This document shows, piece after piece, positions 37,408 to 46,470 of a stretch of DNA of 64,000 nt. Origin of the DNA: Sediminicola sp040566555 (lineage in GTDB: Bacteria; Bacteroidota; Bacteroidia; Flavobacteriales; Flavobacteriaceae); NCBI RefSeq assembly GCF_040566555.1, contig NZ_JBEWYP010000008.1, positions 1 through 64,000 on the forward strand, in the 5' to 3' direction. The notes beneath the pieces are model-generated. The model made no database searches. It worked only from the letters and a program-made list of their open reading frames with translations, and was not told the origin of the DNA. Each line of letters opens with the position of its first letter. The first letter of the stretch is position 1. The position numbers and the translations under genes were made by a program.

Positions 37408-38322
37408 TTATTTTATGCTCCCCGTCTGTTCGGAATAGGTGCTTTCAAAAATTTTATCCGCATTGGCAGATTCAAATCCATCGCGCCTATGCTTGCGTTG
37501 GATGGTAGTTGGTTCCATACTACGATATTCAGGCAAGACCAGTCTTTCTGCAAATTCAACATAACTCCCTGCAATTTCCATTTTTTGTCCGCCTGAAAAC
37601 TCGGCCTCAACCATTTTTGCAATGGTACTGCTCTGTTTTAACAAGCCATCAGGACTGGTTTTTATTTTTCCTCCGGCCGTGTTCAGGGATATTCCTTCTG
37701 ATTCCAAGAATGTATTGAATTTTTCAATAGTGTTGAACTCCTCGGTAAATTCATGAACGCTAATAGTATAATGGTTGAGGTAATATCTGTTATGGATAAC
37801 CCAAGCCGCATACTCGCTTTCTTCCGCTAAACTTTGGTAGTCCTCAATGGAGGGTAGTTGCCATAGTGCTTTATGAAAGAAATCTCCAACCGCCTGCGCA
37901 TCATTTAGATCTATTGCATCAACTGGGTCCGAGGTAATGTGATTTGTATATGCATGAATAATTTGTTGCGCTTTTTCAGATAAATCGGCAACTCTTAATT
38001 CACTCATAAAAATACGTGGATACTCCTCAGATGGTGGAGCATACCAATATGCGTTCAATTTTTTGCCCTCAAAGAAGTAGTAATCCCTTTTTTTATAACC
38101 GTAGTGAAGAAATATTTTTTCAAAAGAAGCTATCCCCAAATGTGGGACTCCTAGAGTTCTAAAGGCAATATGATCATTTATAATTTGGCTTTCATTTTCA
38201 ATGATGCCTCGAGATATCATGGCGGAGTTTACTTTGGCCACATCGGGCACCCTTGTTTTATAAGGGGTGAACAACGCATCTAAAACATTAGCCAATAAAG
38301 AATTATCATTTGTAACCATCAT
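37408..38322 (-). CDS. DUF1338 protein, 2-oxoadipate dioxygenase/decarboxylase-like
   Basis: A 304-residue member of the DUF1338 family, whose studied members (HglS/YdcJ) are iron-dependent enzymes converting 2-oxoadipate to 2-hydroxyglutarate in lysine catabolism. The metal-site motifs NDHIAFRTLG (early His) and SELRVADLS (Glu) are visible, and a second His region lies in HEFTEEF. It is divergently transcribed from a LysR regulator, with 66 bases between, so the regulator probably controls it. Two adjacent ATG codons start the gene; either could be used. Confidence 0.82.
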   Translation of the reverse strand: MMVTNDNSLLANVLDALFTPYKTRVPDVAKVNSAMISRGIIENESQIINDHIAFRTLGVPHLGIASFEKIFLHYGYKKRDYYFFEGKKLNAYWYAPPSEEYPRIFMSELRVADLSEKAQQIIHAYTNHITSDPVDAIDLNDAQAVGDFFHKALWQLPSIEDYQSLAEESEYAAWVIHNRYYLNHYTISVHEFTEEFNTIEKFNTFLESEGISLNTAGGKIKTSPDGLLKQSSTIAKMVEAEFSGGQKMEIAGSYVEFAERLVLPEYRSMEPTTIQRKHRRDGFESANADKIFESTYSEQTGSIK

Positions 38323-38340
38323 AATTAATTTTTATCGGTG

Positions 38341-38371
38341 CAAATTTAATCGTACTTTTAATTTGAAACAA
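38341..38371 (-). promoter_or_regulatory. Promoter of the DUF1338 gene
   Basis: On the minus strand a TTG (38369-38371) is separated by 20 bases from TAAATTTG (38341-38348), a full match to the Bacteroidota TTG...TAnnTTTG pattern. The leader before the ATG at 38322 would be short. Confidence 0.6.
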
Positions 38372-38388
38372 TTCTTATTACGCAATAA

Positions 38389-39276
38389 ATGATAAGTAAT
38401 ATTAATCAATTAGAGTTACGTTCCTTACGTTATTTCATGGTATTGGCAGATACGCTGCATTATACGCAAGCAGCAGAGATTTTGTTTATCTCACAGTCTG
38501 CCTTGAGCCAGCACATAAAGCAGTTGGAACGAACCCTGGGAATCCCTTTATTCAATAGAACCAATCGGAAGGTAGCCCTTAGCAGGGCCGGAGAATTATT
38601 GTTGAAGGAGGCCAATTTGATTTTACAGCAAGTGGATCAATCTATGGAGCGTTGGCAATTATCGTTGGATGGGGTAATGGGACAATTAAAAATTGGCTTT
38701 GTGGGTTCTGCGATGCAGGGTTTTCTGCCTCCAATTATAAAAGAGTTCAGCAAAACACATCCCAAAATTAATTTCTATTTGGAAGAGTTTACCAATACCG
38801 AACAATTGAAAGGGTTAGAGCAAGAACAGTTGGATATTGGTTTTATGCGCTCCAACAAAGTCCCGTCGGACATTCATTTAAAATCTGTCTACAGTGAAAA
38901 TTTTTCATTGGTATTGCCCTTGGATCATCCCATTGATCTGTCTAATTTTAAGAACATGGGACAGCTGGCAGAAGAATCTTTCATCCTATTTCCCAATGAG
39001 AACAGTCCCATGTACTATCAGCAAATACAGAACCTATGTGCAGATTATGGCTTTAGCCCTCGCATTTCCCATAAATCCATTCATGGACCTACCATATTTA
39101 AGTTGGTAGAAAATGGGATGGGGGTTGCCATTGTCCCCAATTCGCTAAGGGATGAATACAATTATAAAATCAAGTTTTTGGAATTGGACAAGGTTCCGTA
39201 TAAAACGGAACTTTTTGCGGCTTGGAAAAAGGACAATAAAAATCCGGCTTTGCACCATTTTTTGGAGTTGATTTAG
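38389..39276 (+). CDS. LysR family transcriptional regulator
   Basis: A 295-residue regulator. It has an N-terminal winged helix-turn-helix (RSLRYFMVLADTLHYTQAAEILFISQSALSQHIKQLE) and a C-terminal periplasmic-binding-like effector domain (about 90-295). The divergent DUF1338 gene shares the 66-base intergenic region with it, the classic LysR layout, so the DUF1338 gene is the first candidate target. The effector is unknown; a 2-oxo acid linked to lysine breakdown would fit. Confidence 0.9.
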   Translation: MISNINQLELRSLRYFMVLADTLHYTQAAEILFISQSALSQHIKQLERTLGIPLFNRTNRKVALSRAGELLLKEANLILQQVDQSMERWQLSLDGVMGQLKIGFVGSAMQGFLPPIIKEFSKTHPKINFYLEEFTNTEQLKGLEQEQLDIGFMRSNKVPSDIHLKSVYSENFSLVLPLDHPIDLSNFKNMGQLAEESFILFPNENSPMYYQQIQNLCADYGFSPRISHKSIHGPTIFKLVENGMGVAIVPNSLRDEYNYKIKFLELDKVPYKTELFAAWKKDNKNPALHHFLELI

Positions 39277-39304
39277 GATAACTATTTTCATTCTCATGAG
39301 GTTC

Positions 39305-39347
39305 TAAAAAAAACAAACGCCCAAGGATTAAAACAACCCCTAGGCGA
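39305..39347 (-). terminator. Terminator of the sus operon
   Basis: On the minus strand CGCCTAGG pairs with CCTTGGGCG (one mismatch/bulge), then TTTGTTTTTTTT, about 36 bases after the susD-like stop. Confidence 0.7.
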
Positions 39348-39382
39348 ATGCGACTCAAACAACTAAACTAAATTATTGATTA

Positions 39383-40930
39383 TTACCAACCGCTGTTGGG
39401 TTTTAGATTTGGGTTGACATTAATTTCTTGTAAGGGAATAGGAAATACAATGTGCTTTTCTTGAAAATTTTCTGCAAACGGTTTGTTGTGATTTACCAAT
39501 GTAGCTTTTATAGATTCCGGGGCAGTTGAGCCTTTTTGCCATCTATAAAGGTCGAACCACCTAATACCATACTCCATTGCCAATTCTACCGGGCGCTCAT
39601 GATGTCTTATTTGAGTTCTTAAGGCATCTTGGGTCATAGCAGTTAATAACTGAGCTTTTCCTCTGGCCCTGACCTTATTTATTTCGTCAATGGCCTCCAC
39701 GGTCTTCCCATTTTCATTTAGGGCCTCGGCGTACATTAACAGTACATCTGCAAATCTTATAACCGAGATATTTGTCCCGTTGTAAAAGTTGGTATCTGCA
39801 TTGGCCGTGTATTTTTTGAAATATTTTGGATGATTTAAGTCAGCCGCTACTGAACTATAAGATTTCAATTCTTCCGTGTCCATATCATACATTTGTGAGT
39901 TAGGATCATCAAAAAAGATACTGGCATAAGCTCTTTCGCTTATATTTCCAAGGGCATCCCTATCAGTTTTCATTTCATCTACCAACCATTGTGAAGGGTA
40001 GAATAATTCCCAACCACCAAAGGCATAAGGTGTAACCTGAAAATTTAATACTTGTCGTTCATCATTATCATTAGCACGATCACCTGAAAACTGAATTTCA
40101 AAAATACTTTCCGTACCATTTTCTGCATTCCCATTAAAATTGTCAGCATAATTGGTCAATAATGAATAATCCATACCAACAACTTCCGCTAGTTTAGCTT
40201 CTGCTAAACTCCATTTCTCCTGAAATAAATAAGCTTTGCCTAAAAGTGCTTTAGCAGCACCCTTTGTGGCCCGACCTTTCCCTTCTGAGGGATAACTTAA
40301 TGGTAAATTAGGTTCGGCTTCAGAAAGATCTTGTTCAATTTGTGCCCAAATTTGAGAAGGATTGGCTTGATCAGGGAACAGTTTGTCCAAATCCTTTTCA
40401 AATGTGGTTACCAATGGTACATTTTCAAATCCAGTGACTAACCAGAAATAATAATAGGCCCGTAAAAATTTAGCTTCTGCAACAATATTATTCTTCACTT
40501 CGGCCTCTAAAGCCTCCATTTCCGATACCCTTTGAATAATTTGATTTGCTCTGCCAATGCCAGCATAACTTGCTTTCCAAACATTATACGGCCCACTTTC
40601 TTCAGTTGTATTTGTAAAACTTGCAAGGGAACGTCCATAAGTTTCTCCTGTATTATTTGTGACGTCATCAGCTCTATATGCCAAGGAGGTATACATTTCC
40701 TCAAAGAAGGTCCATTTGCTCCCATCCGCACCTTGCATAGCTGCATAAGTTGCTGTTAAAGCTTGCATGGCATGTTCCTCTGTTTCCCAAAAACTCGATT
40801 CGGTCAATAGTTCTTTATTCTCAACGTTTATAAAATCATCGCTACAGGAATTACCTATACTTAGGAGTAAAGCGGTGATCAGTATATATGCTATGTTTTT
40901 CATCGTTATATTATTTAATTTATATTTCAT
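39383..40930 (-). CDS. SusD/RagB family nutrient-binding outer-membrane lipoprotein
   Basis: A 515-residue SusD-like lipoprotein that caps its SusC partner and binds the incoming nutrient. A signal peptide with lipobox SIGNSC precedes the mature Cys, followed by SDDFINVENKELLTESSFW. The middle shows the tetratricopeptide-like helices (KFLRAYYYFWLVT, KGAAKALLGKAYLFQEKW), and the C-terminus has the SusD signature (LMYAEALNENGKTVEAIDEINKVRARGK and the ELAMEYGIRWFDLYRW strand). The ATG at 40930 follows the SusC stop by two bases; a second ATG at 40903 gives a more usual signal peptide and may be the true start. Confidence 0.92.
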   Translation of the reverse strand: MKYKLNNITMKNIAYILITALLLSIGNSCSDDFINVENKELLTESSFWETEEHAMQALTATYAAMQGADGSKWTFFEEMYTSLAYRADDVTNNTGETYGRSLASFTNTTEESGPYNVWKASYAGIGRANQIIQRVSEMEALEAEVKNNIVAEAKFLRAYYYFWLVTGFENVPLVTTFEKDLDKLFPDQANPSQIWAQIEQDLSEAEPNLPLSYPSEGKGRATKGAAKALLGKAYLFQEKWSLAEAKLAEVVGMDYSLLTNYADNFNGNAENGTESIFEIQFSGDRANDNDERQVLNFQVTPYAFGGWELFYPSQWLVDEMKTDRDALGNISERAYASIFFDDPNSQMYDMDTEELKSYSSVAADLNHPKYFKKYTANADTNFYNGTNISVIRFADVLLMYAEALNENGKTVEAIDEINKVRARGKAQLLTAMTQDALRTQIRHHERPVELAMEYGIRWFDLYRWQKGSTAPESIKATLVNHNKPFAENFQEKHIVFPIPLQEINVNPNLKPNSGW

Positions 40931-40932
40931 CT

Positions 40933-43900
40933 CTATAAAGAAAGGTTCACTCCTAAAATGAATGATTTGGTAAGAGGGTAGAATCCTCTATCAACCCCTC
41001 TTGTAAAGGTTCCCCCGTTTGCCAATCCAGGATCAAATCCAGAATAACCTGTTATGGTGAATGGATTGTTGGCAGTAACGTAAACCCTAGCCCGTGTCAA
41101 TGAAAATTTTTCTGTTAGATTCGTTGGTAGGGTATAGCCTAATTGAATATTCTTCATTCTTAGGTAGGAACCATCTTCCAAAAAGTAGCTGGAAGGACGT
41201 ATGTTGTTATTGGGGTCCCCAAATACATTTCTTGGGATACTACTCCCCGTATTAGTAGAGGACCAAGCATTCAATAAATCGGATGACATATTGCTTCTAT
41301 CTGTTCTATACAGCCACATTTTAACTCCATTATATATTTTGTTGCCTTGTGTCCCTTGCATAAATATACTGAGATCAAAATCCTTGTATTTAGCATTGAA
41401 ATTAAGACCGTATTCAAAATCAGGTAAGCCACTACTCAAATATTTCTTGTCATCATCATCCAAGGATCCATTCCCATTGACATCTACGAATTTTAAATCT
41501 CCTGGGGAAGCGTTTGGCTGAATACCATGTGCATCAATTTCTGCTTGATTTTGAAAAATTCCATCTGCTTGGAATAGGTAGAACCGACCAATTTCACCAC
41601 CTACCTCTGTTCTGGTAGTCGGGAAATTATTAAATTCAATAAAGCCATCTGTAAAGGACTCGTTGGCAATTCCTAGTTTTGTGATTTTATTTTGGGAACC
41701 ACTAATATTTGCACCAATTTCAAAGGTAAATTCCTTGTCTTGATCGCTCATATATGATGTGGATAATTCCCAACCTCTATTTTCTAGATTTCCGCCATTT
41801 GTCAAGGGAAATTCAGTTATCCCAGAAGTGGCAGGAATAGGAACGGTAACCAACATATCCGTTGTTTTGGAAATAAAATAATCGAATGTAGCTTTGATCC
41901 TATTGTCCAAAACGGCAACATCAACTCCAATGTTTGTAGTAGCAGTTTCTTCCCATTTTATATCGGGCGTCGGCAAGGAAGCGCTGATTGCACCTACCAA
42001 TACGGACTGACTTATACCTTCTCCGAAAGGATAATTCAATTGTGGTCCACCGGAAGAAATTCTTGTCAAGAATAAATGCTCGCCAATTAATTGATTTCCT
42101 AAGATCCCATAGCTAAAACGAGGTTTTAATTGAGTGAAAAAATCTGACGTAAAAAAATCTTCATTATGTACGGCCCATCCTAAGGATAAGGAATAGAATG
42201 TTCCGTATTTGTTGTCCGGCCCAAAACGGGAGGAACCATCCCTTCGGATACTACCTTGGGCATAGTACGTATTGTCAAAGTCATAACTTAATCTTCCAAA
42301 ATACGATTGTAGGGTATTTATGGAGTTAAAGCCAAAGGAAGCCTGATCCCCAATACCAGCGCTCAAAGCCTGTAATTGACTTGATGATAATTTGTTGTTA
42401 GACCCTCCAACAGACCTAAATTCACTTTTTTCCCTAGATATACCTAGTAGGGCATCCAAATTATGGTCACCAATAGATTTTTTATAACTTAAGGTATTGT
42501 TTAAGGTCCAATCAGTTTTTCTTCCTCTGTTTTCAAAAAGATCAGGATCTTCATTGATTGCCTGTGGGCCAAAGTTATAAGCAGGGGTAAAGGAAGAAAA
42601 ATGAGTATTTTCAACGTTGGCACCATATTGGAATTGGTAATTCAATCCATCTAACAATTGTAAAGTGGTAGCAATGTTAAATTGGATATAATCATCTTGG
42701 TTTAATCGATCTGCCAATTCGGCTTGACCTATTAGATTCCCAGATCCTAGGCCTGGTTCTGGAGTGGCATAGCCATTAATGGAATTAGCATCGAATATTG
42801 CCTTATGGGGCAATTGGGCATAGATATCCAAAAATGGGGAAAAACTGGCATTACCGCCCCCAATAGGTTCAAAAATTCCGCGAGTGTTCTCTCTTGTATA
42901 ACCAAGACCTGGAGAAATTTTTAGCTTATTATTAAAAAGCTTGAAATCCATATTAAAACGGGTGTTCAATCTGTCAAATCCCGTATTGATTACGGTTCCG
43001 GTATTGTCAAAATATCCTGCAGAAAAATTATAGGTCATTTGATCGGTTCCACCGGATATGCCAATATCATGCTTTTGTTCGAAAGCATTCTCAATATAAG
43101 CCCCTACCCAATCAGTATCGGCATATTGTACATTGTTTACAAGATATGGTGCTGGTGATTCTCCAGCATTGGCATACGCTTCCAGTTTAATGGAATTGTG
43201 TTGGTCCCTATTGGCCACAGAGACGTTATTTTTTACAGAGTGTATTCCGGTGTAAGAATTAATTGAAATCTTGGGTTCACCAGATTTACCTCTTTTGGTG
43301 GTTACAATAACAACCCCATTTGAAGCTCTAGAGCCGTAAATTGTGGCGGCGGAAGCGTCCCTTAGAATACTGATGTTCTCAATGTCCGCAGGGTTCACAT
43401 ATGATAAATCCCCTGGAATCCCATCTATAACAAATAGAGGATTGTTGTTTCCAATGGTGCCCATTCCTCTTATCCTGATGACAGGATCGCTGCCCGGAGC
43501 TCCTGTTGCAGAAGCAATGTTAACACCAGCAACCTGACCTTGAAGGGATGAAGCAACATCAGCAGTTGGTATTTTTTGGATTTCTTCTATTTTTACCGAA
43601 GAAATTGCTGCTGTGATGTCTGTCTTTTTTTGTGTACCATAACCCACCAAAATAACTTCTTCCAGGTTCTGGGCATCTTCTTTTAAGATGACTGTAATAT
43701 TGGTCTTGCTGCCAACGATAATTTCACAGGTAATAAAACCCAAATATCTAAAGACTAATATTGATTCCGGTCCGTCAACTTCAATGGAATAATTCCCATC
43801 AAAATCTGTTGTAACTCCAACAGTCGGTTTATTCTTGATGGTTACTGAAGCTCCGGGTAAAGGATTACCATTGATATCTGTGACCAATCCCGAAATCTTA

Positions 43901-44295
43901 AGTTGTAATACTACAGGTTTTGTAATGATCTTTCGTTCAAATATAATGGCTCCATCTTGTGTGAATTTAAAATTGTAGTCACCGTAAGAAAGACTTTTTT
44001 CAAGTAAATCTTTGACTTTTATCTTACCTTTCTTTACATGTATACTTGGAGCGTTTTTAAAAAGATCCGACCGATAAATAAATGCATGATCGGTTTGGTC
44101 TTTTATAAGTTCAAAAACTTGCTCTACTGATAAATCCGTATCGGTATTAATTACGATTTTTGCATCTTGTGATAATGCTGATTTGGGACCAAATGCAAAG
44201 GTCATCAAGCAGCATAAAAAGATAAAGGTCCTCATAATGTTGATCAGAAATTTATCCCTATGATAAATAAGGATATCATTAAATTTAGTTTTCAT
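40933..44295 (-). CDS. SusC/RagA TonB-dependent receptor with STN signalling domain
   Basis: A 1120-residue outer-membrane transporter. After a signal peptide (ending SALSQ) comes an STN (secretin/TonB N-terminal) domain at about 45-120, then a carboxypeptidase-regulatory-like domain (ISGLVTDINGNPLPGASV), a plug with VGYGTQKKTDITAAIS and a 22-strand barrel ending in LGVNLSL. The STN domain is the periplasmic partner of FecR anti-sigma factors, so this receptor likely signals its occupancy. The initiator may be the ATG at 44235 (MRTFIFLCC), which gives a shorter signal peptide. It is upstream of, and nearly fused to, the SusD gene. Confidence 0.92.
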   Translation of the reverse strand: MKTKFNDILIYHRDKFLINIMRTFIFLCCLMTFAFGPKSALSQDAKIVINTDTDLSVEQVFELIKDQTDHAFIYRSDLFKNAPSIHVKKGKIKVKDLLEKSLSYGDYNFKFTQDGAIIFERKIITKPVVLQLKISGLVTDINGNPLPGASVTIKNKPTVGVTTDFDGNYSIEVDGPESILVFRYLGFITCEIIVGSKTNITVILKEDAQNLEEVILVGYGTQKKTDITAAISSVKIEEIQKIPTADVASSLQGQVAGVNIASATGAPGSDPVIRIRGMGTIGNNNPLFVIDGIPGDLSYVNPADIENISILRDASAATIYGSRASNGVVIVTTKRGKSGEPKISINSYTGIHSVKNNVSVANRDQHNSIKLEAYANAGESPAPYLVNNVQYADTDWVGAYIENAFEQKHDIGISGGTDQMTYNFSAGYFDNTGTVINTGFDRLNTRFNMDFKLFNNKLKISPGLGYTRENTRGIFEPIGGGNASFSPFLDIYAQLPHKAIFDANSINGYATPEPGLGSGNLIGQAELADRLNQDDYIQFNIATTLQLLDGLNYQFQYGANVENTHFSSFTPAYNFGPQAINEDPDLFENRGRKTDWTLNNTLSYKKSIGDHNLDALLGISREKSEFRSVGGSNNKLSSSQLQALSAGIGDQASFGFNSINTLQSYFGRLSYDFDNTYYAQGSIRRDGSSRFGPDNKYGTFYSLSLGWAVHNEDFFTSDFFTQLKPRFSYGILGNQLIGEHLFLTRISSGGPQLNYPFGEGISQSVLVGAISASLPTPDIKWEETATTNIGVDVAVLDNRIKATFDYFISKTTDMLVTVPIPATSGITEFPLTNGGNLENRGWELSTSYMSDQDKEFTFEIGANISGSQNKITKLGIANESFTDGFIEFNNFPTTRTEVGGEIGRFYLFQADGIFQNQAEIDAHGIQPNASPGDLKFVDVNGNGSLDDDDKKYLSSGLPDFEYGLNFNAKYKDFDLSIFMQGTQGNKIYNGVKMWLYRTDRSNMSSDLLNAWSSTNTGSSIPRNVFGDPNNNIRPSSYFLEDGSYLRMKNIQLGYTLPTNLTEKFSLTRARVYVTANNPFTITGYSGFDPGLANGGTFTRGVDRGFYPLTKSFILGVNLSL

Positions 44296-44399
44296 AAATT
44301 TAGGCGTTAGTTGGTTAAATAGTTATTTAATTAATTAAGCGTGTTGGGAATGGAGGAGTAAATTGTCCAGGTTTAAACTCCGTTCCCTTTTTTTTAATG

Positions 44400-45533
44400 T
44401 TACTCTACCAGGATTGTTTTTCCTTTTATTTCAAATTTTACTTCGTTAGTATTCTCTATAATCTTCAGGATATTCTCTATTTCTTGTTTTTTGTTAAAAA
44501 CACCATTGAAAGGTATTTTTACAGCCTCGGTATTCTGTACTTTAAAATCTACATCGTACCATCTCGATAAAACCAATATTATTTCCTCTAATTGCTTATT
44601 TTTAAAACTGAAAAATCCATTTTTCCAAGAAACTTCATTACTAACATCTACCTTGGAAATTTCTATGGAATTTGTTTTGGAGTCTAATTTTGATTGTTGT
44701 CCGGGAATCAATTTTTTGAAGGTCTGACTGCTTTTAACCACAACCTTTCCTTCTACCAAGGTGGTAGAAATTATCGGATCTTCCTTATATGCTTTTATGT
44801 TGAACTCAGTACCTATCACATCTATTTCCTGATTTAAGGTAGTAACCGTAAAATGGGATCCATTGTGTTTCGTACTTGGAGAAACTTCAAAATAGGCCTC
44901 ACCATAAACCAGCTCCACCATTCTTGTTTGATTCTCTGCAAAGGCCACGGGGTATCTCAGTTTAGAATCAGAATTCAACCAAACGTTAGTTCCATCCGAC
45001 AATGAAATGAAAAATTGGCCCCCTCTGGGAATAGTTAAAATATTATAGGCTATATCAACATTGGGAGTTGTCTTTGTTGAGTCGTATAGCAATTGCTCCC
45101 CGTTGCTTTTTATATGACCAGCTTCATAATGTTCTCCTTTCTGAAGCACAACGCTAGACCCGTCCTCCAAGGTTAAGGTGGCCTTATCTGAGCCAATCTC
45201 AATCGTTGCTTGCTGTTCTAAAGTTGTGGTAGGAGGTAGATCTGAAGGAGTATTTTTAAATGTAAAGGGAAGGGAGAATACAGCAATCACGATTGCTGCT
45301 GCCACTGCATATTTCCAATAGGATTTTGTAGAATTTTTCTTCCTTATTTCCTGATCAATCCGTTCCCAGCCTTTTTTATTATCAACTGTTATCCTGTTGT
45401 TTTCAAATTGCTCCAATACCCCCTTAAAATATTGACGGTGGGTTTCTGACTGGGAATACCAATCATTAAAGATGAGTTCTTTCTCAGCGGAAAGGGTGTT
45501 ATTTATTTTTTTTAAGATGAGACTAAACTCCAT
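44400..45533 (-). CDS. FecR family anti-sigma factor
   Basis: A 377-residue inner-membrane anti-sigma factor. An N-terminal cytoplasmic sigma-binding part precedes one membrane helix (about 75-95), then the periplasmic FecR domain (IPRGGQFFISLSDGTNVWLNSDSKLRYPV, the family signature) and a C-terminal domain of the DUF4974 type (about 300-377) that meets the STN domain of SusC. It lies between the ECF sigma gene and the SusC gene on the same strand, the usual order. Confidence 0.92.
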   Translation of the reverse strand: MEFSLILKKINNTLSAEKELIFNDWYSQSETHRQYFKGVLEQFENNRITVDNKKGWERIDQEIRKKNSTKSYWKYAVAAAIVIAVFSLPFTFKNTPSDLPPTTTLEQQATIEIGSDKATLTLEDGSSVVLQKGEHYEAGHIKSNGEQLLYDSTKTTPNVDIAYNILTIPRGGQFFISLSDGTNVWLNSDSKLRYPVAFAENQTRMVELVYGEAYFEVSPSTKHNGSHFTVTTLNQEIDVIGTEFNIKAYKEDPIISTTLVEGKVVVKSSQTFKKLIPGQQSKLDSKTNSIEISKVDVSNEVSWKNGFFSFKNKQLEEIILVLSRWYDVDFKVQNTEAVKIPFNGVFNKKQEIENILKIIENTNEVKFEIKGKTILVE

Positions 45534-45633
45534 TTGAGCAATAATTTATGACTGCTATTATTACTTAGACAATCAAAATCAAGAAATGGGTGACAAAAAT
45601 TATTAAAAATTGAAATAATGCATCAATATTACC

Positions 45634-46230
45634 TTAATGCGGGGTAGAAAGAAGAATCAATATTGAACTAATTAACGAGCTTATTTTGATTTTGGCCCTT
45701 TTTAATTGGGTTTTTACAGTATTTACGGATACATTCATTTCCTCCGCAATTTCAGAATATTTATAGTTGTTCATAAACCGGAGTTTTACTATAGTCTGCA
45801 TTTTGGCAGGTAAAGTTTCAATGATTTTTAGAATTTGGGAATAGATGATTTCCTTATCTTCATTCGTATAATCATCCAAATCATAGTCACTCACAATAAT
45901 CGCTTGAAAGTCTAAAATATTAGAGGAGTCCGTGATCTTAATAGTCTTTAAATAGTTTAAGCAACGATTGCGAACCATGCTGTACAGGTAGGCCTTTAAC
46001 GAATTCTTGATCGTAATTGTTTCGGCTTTTTCCCATAGTTGGATAAAGGTCTCTTGAACGATATCTTCGCTAGCGCTTACATCAAAAAGGTAACCATTGG
46101 CAAAGAACACCAAATCTTCATATAAACTTTCGAAAAGTTTTTTAAATACAAATTTATTATGCTTTTGTATTTCAGTAAAGGTAGTTATAGAATCCAAATT
46201 GGCATCTAAATTATAGGCAAAGCTAAACAA
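45634..46230 (-). CDS. ECF RNA polymerase sigma factor
   Basis: A 198-residue ECF sigma factor of the FecI-like Bacteroidota group. Region 2 contains LYEDLVFFANGYLFDVSASEDIVQETFIQLWEKA and region 4 contains LPAKMQTIVKLRFMNNYKYSEIAEEMNVSVNTVKTQLKRA. The frame holds no ATG before residue 86 and a stop lies just upstream, so TTG at 46230 or another TTG at residue 12 must be the start. It is followed by its FecR anti-sigma factor and the SusC/SusD genes, which it probably transcribes. Confidence 0.9.
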   Translation of the reverse strand: MFSFAYNLDANLDSITTFTEIQKHNKFVFKKLFESLYEDLVFFANGYLFDVSASEDIVQETFIQLWEKAETITIKNSLKAYLYSMVRNRCLNYLKTIKITDSSNILDFQAIIVSDYDLDDYTNEDKEIIYSQILKIIETLPAKMQTIVKLRFMNNYKYSEIAEEMNVSVNTVKTQLKRAKIKISSLISSILILLSTPH

Positions 46231-46470
46231 AAAGAATTATGGGAAAGTTAATAAAAGTTATTTGAAATAATTTAGTTGTAAATTTTCTTACAAAAAATTG
46301 CAAAATCATCAAGAATTCAAAAAAATTTGTAAATTGGCACCGTCCAAAAAAAATAAACAATGGTATTCTCTATTGTTGTTGTTTCCAGTTTTATCTTAAG
46401 TAATTAGAAATTTTATTTTTTCAAAACAAGGCTTCTGAATAGTTTTATTCGGGAACAAAATGTTTTTAAT

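Noticed and set aside
46361..46408. 15-codon ATG frame just before the GH63 gene, like a leader peptide
   Set aside because: It is too short, with no attenuator-like structure or codon run behind it.
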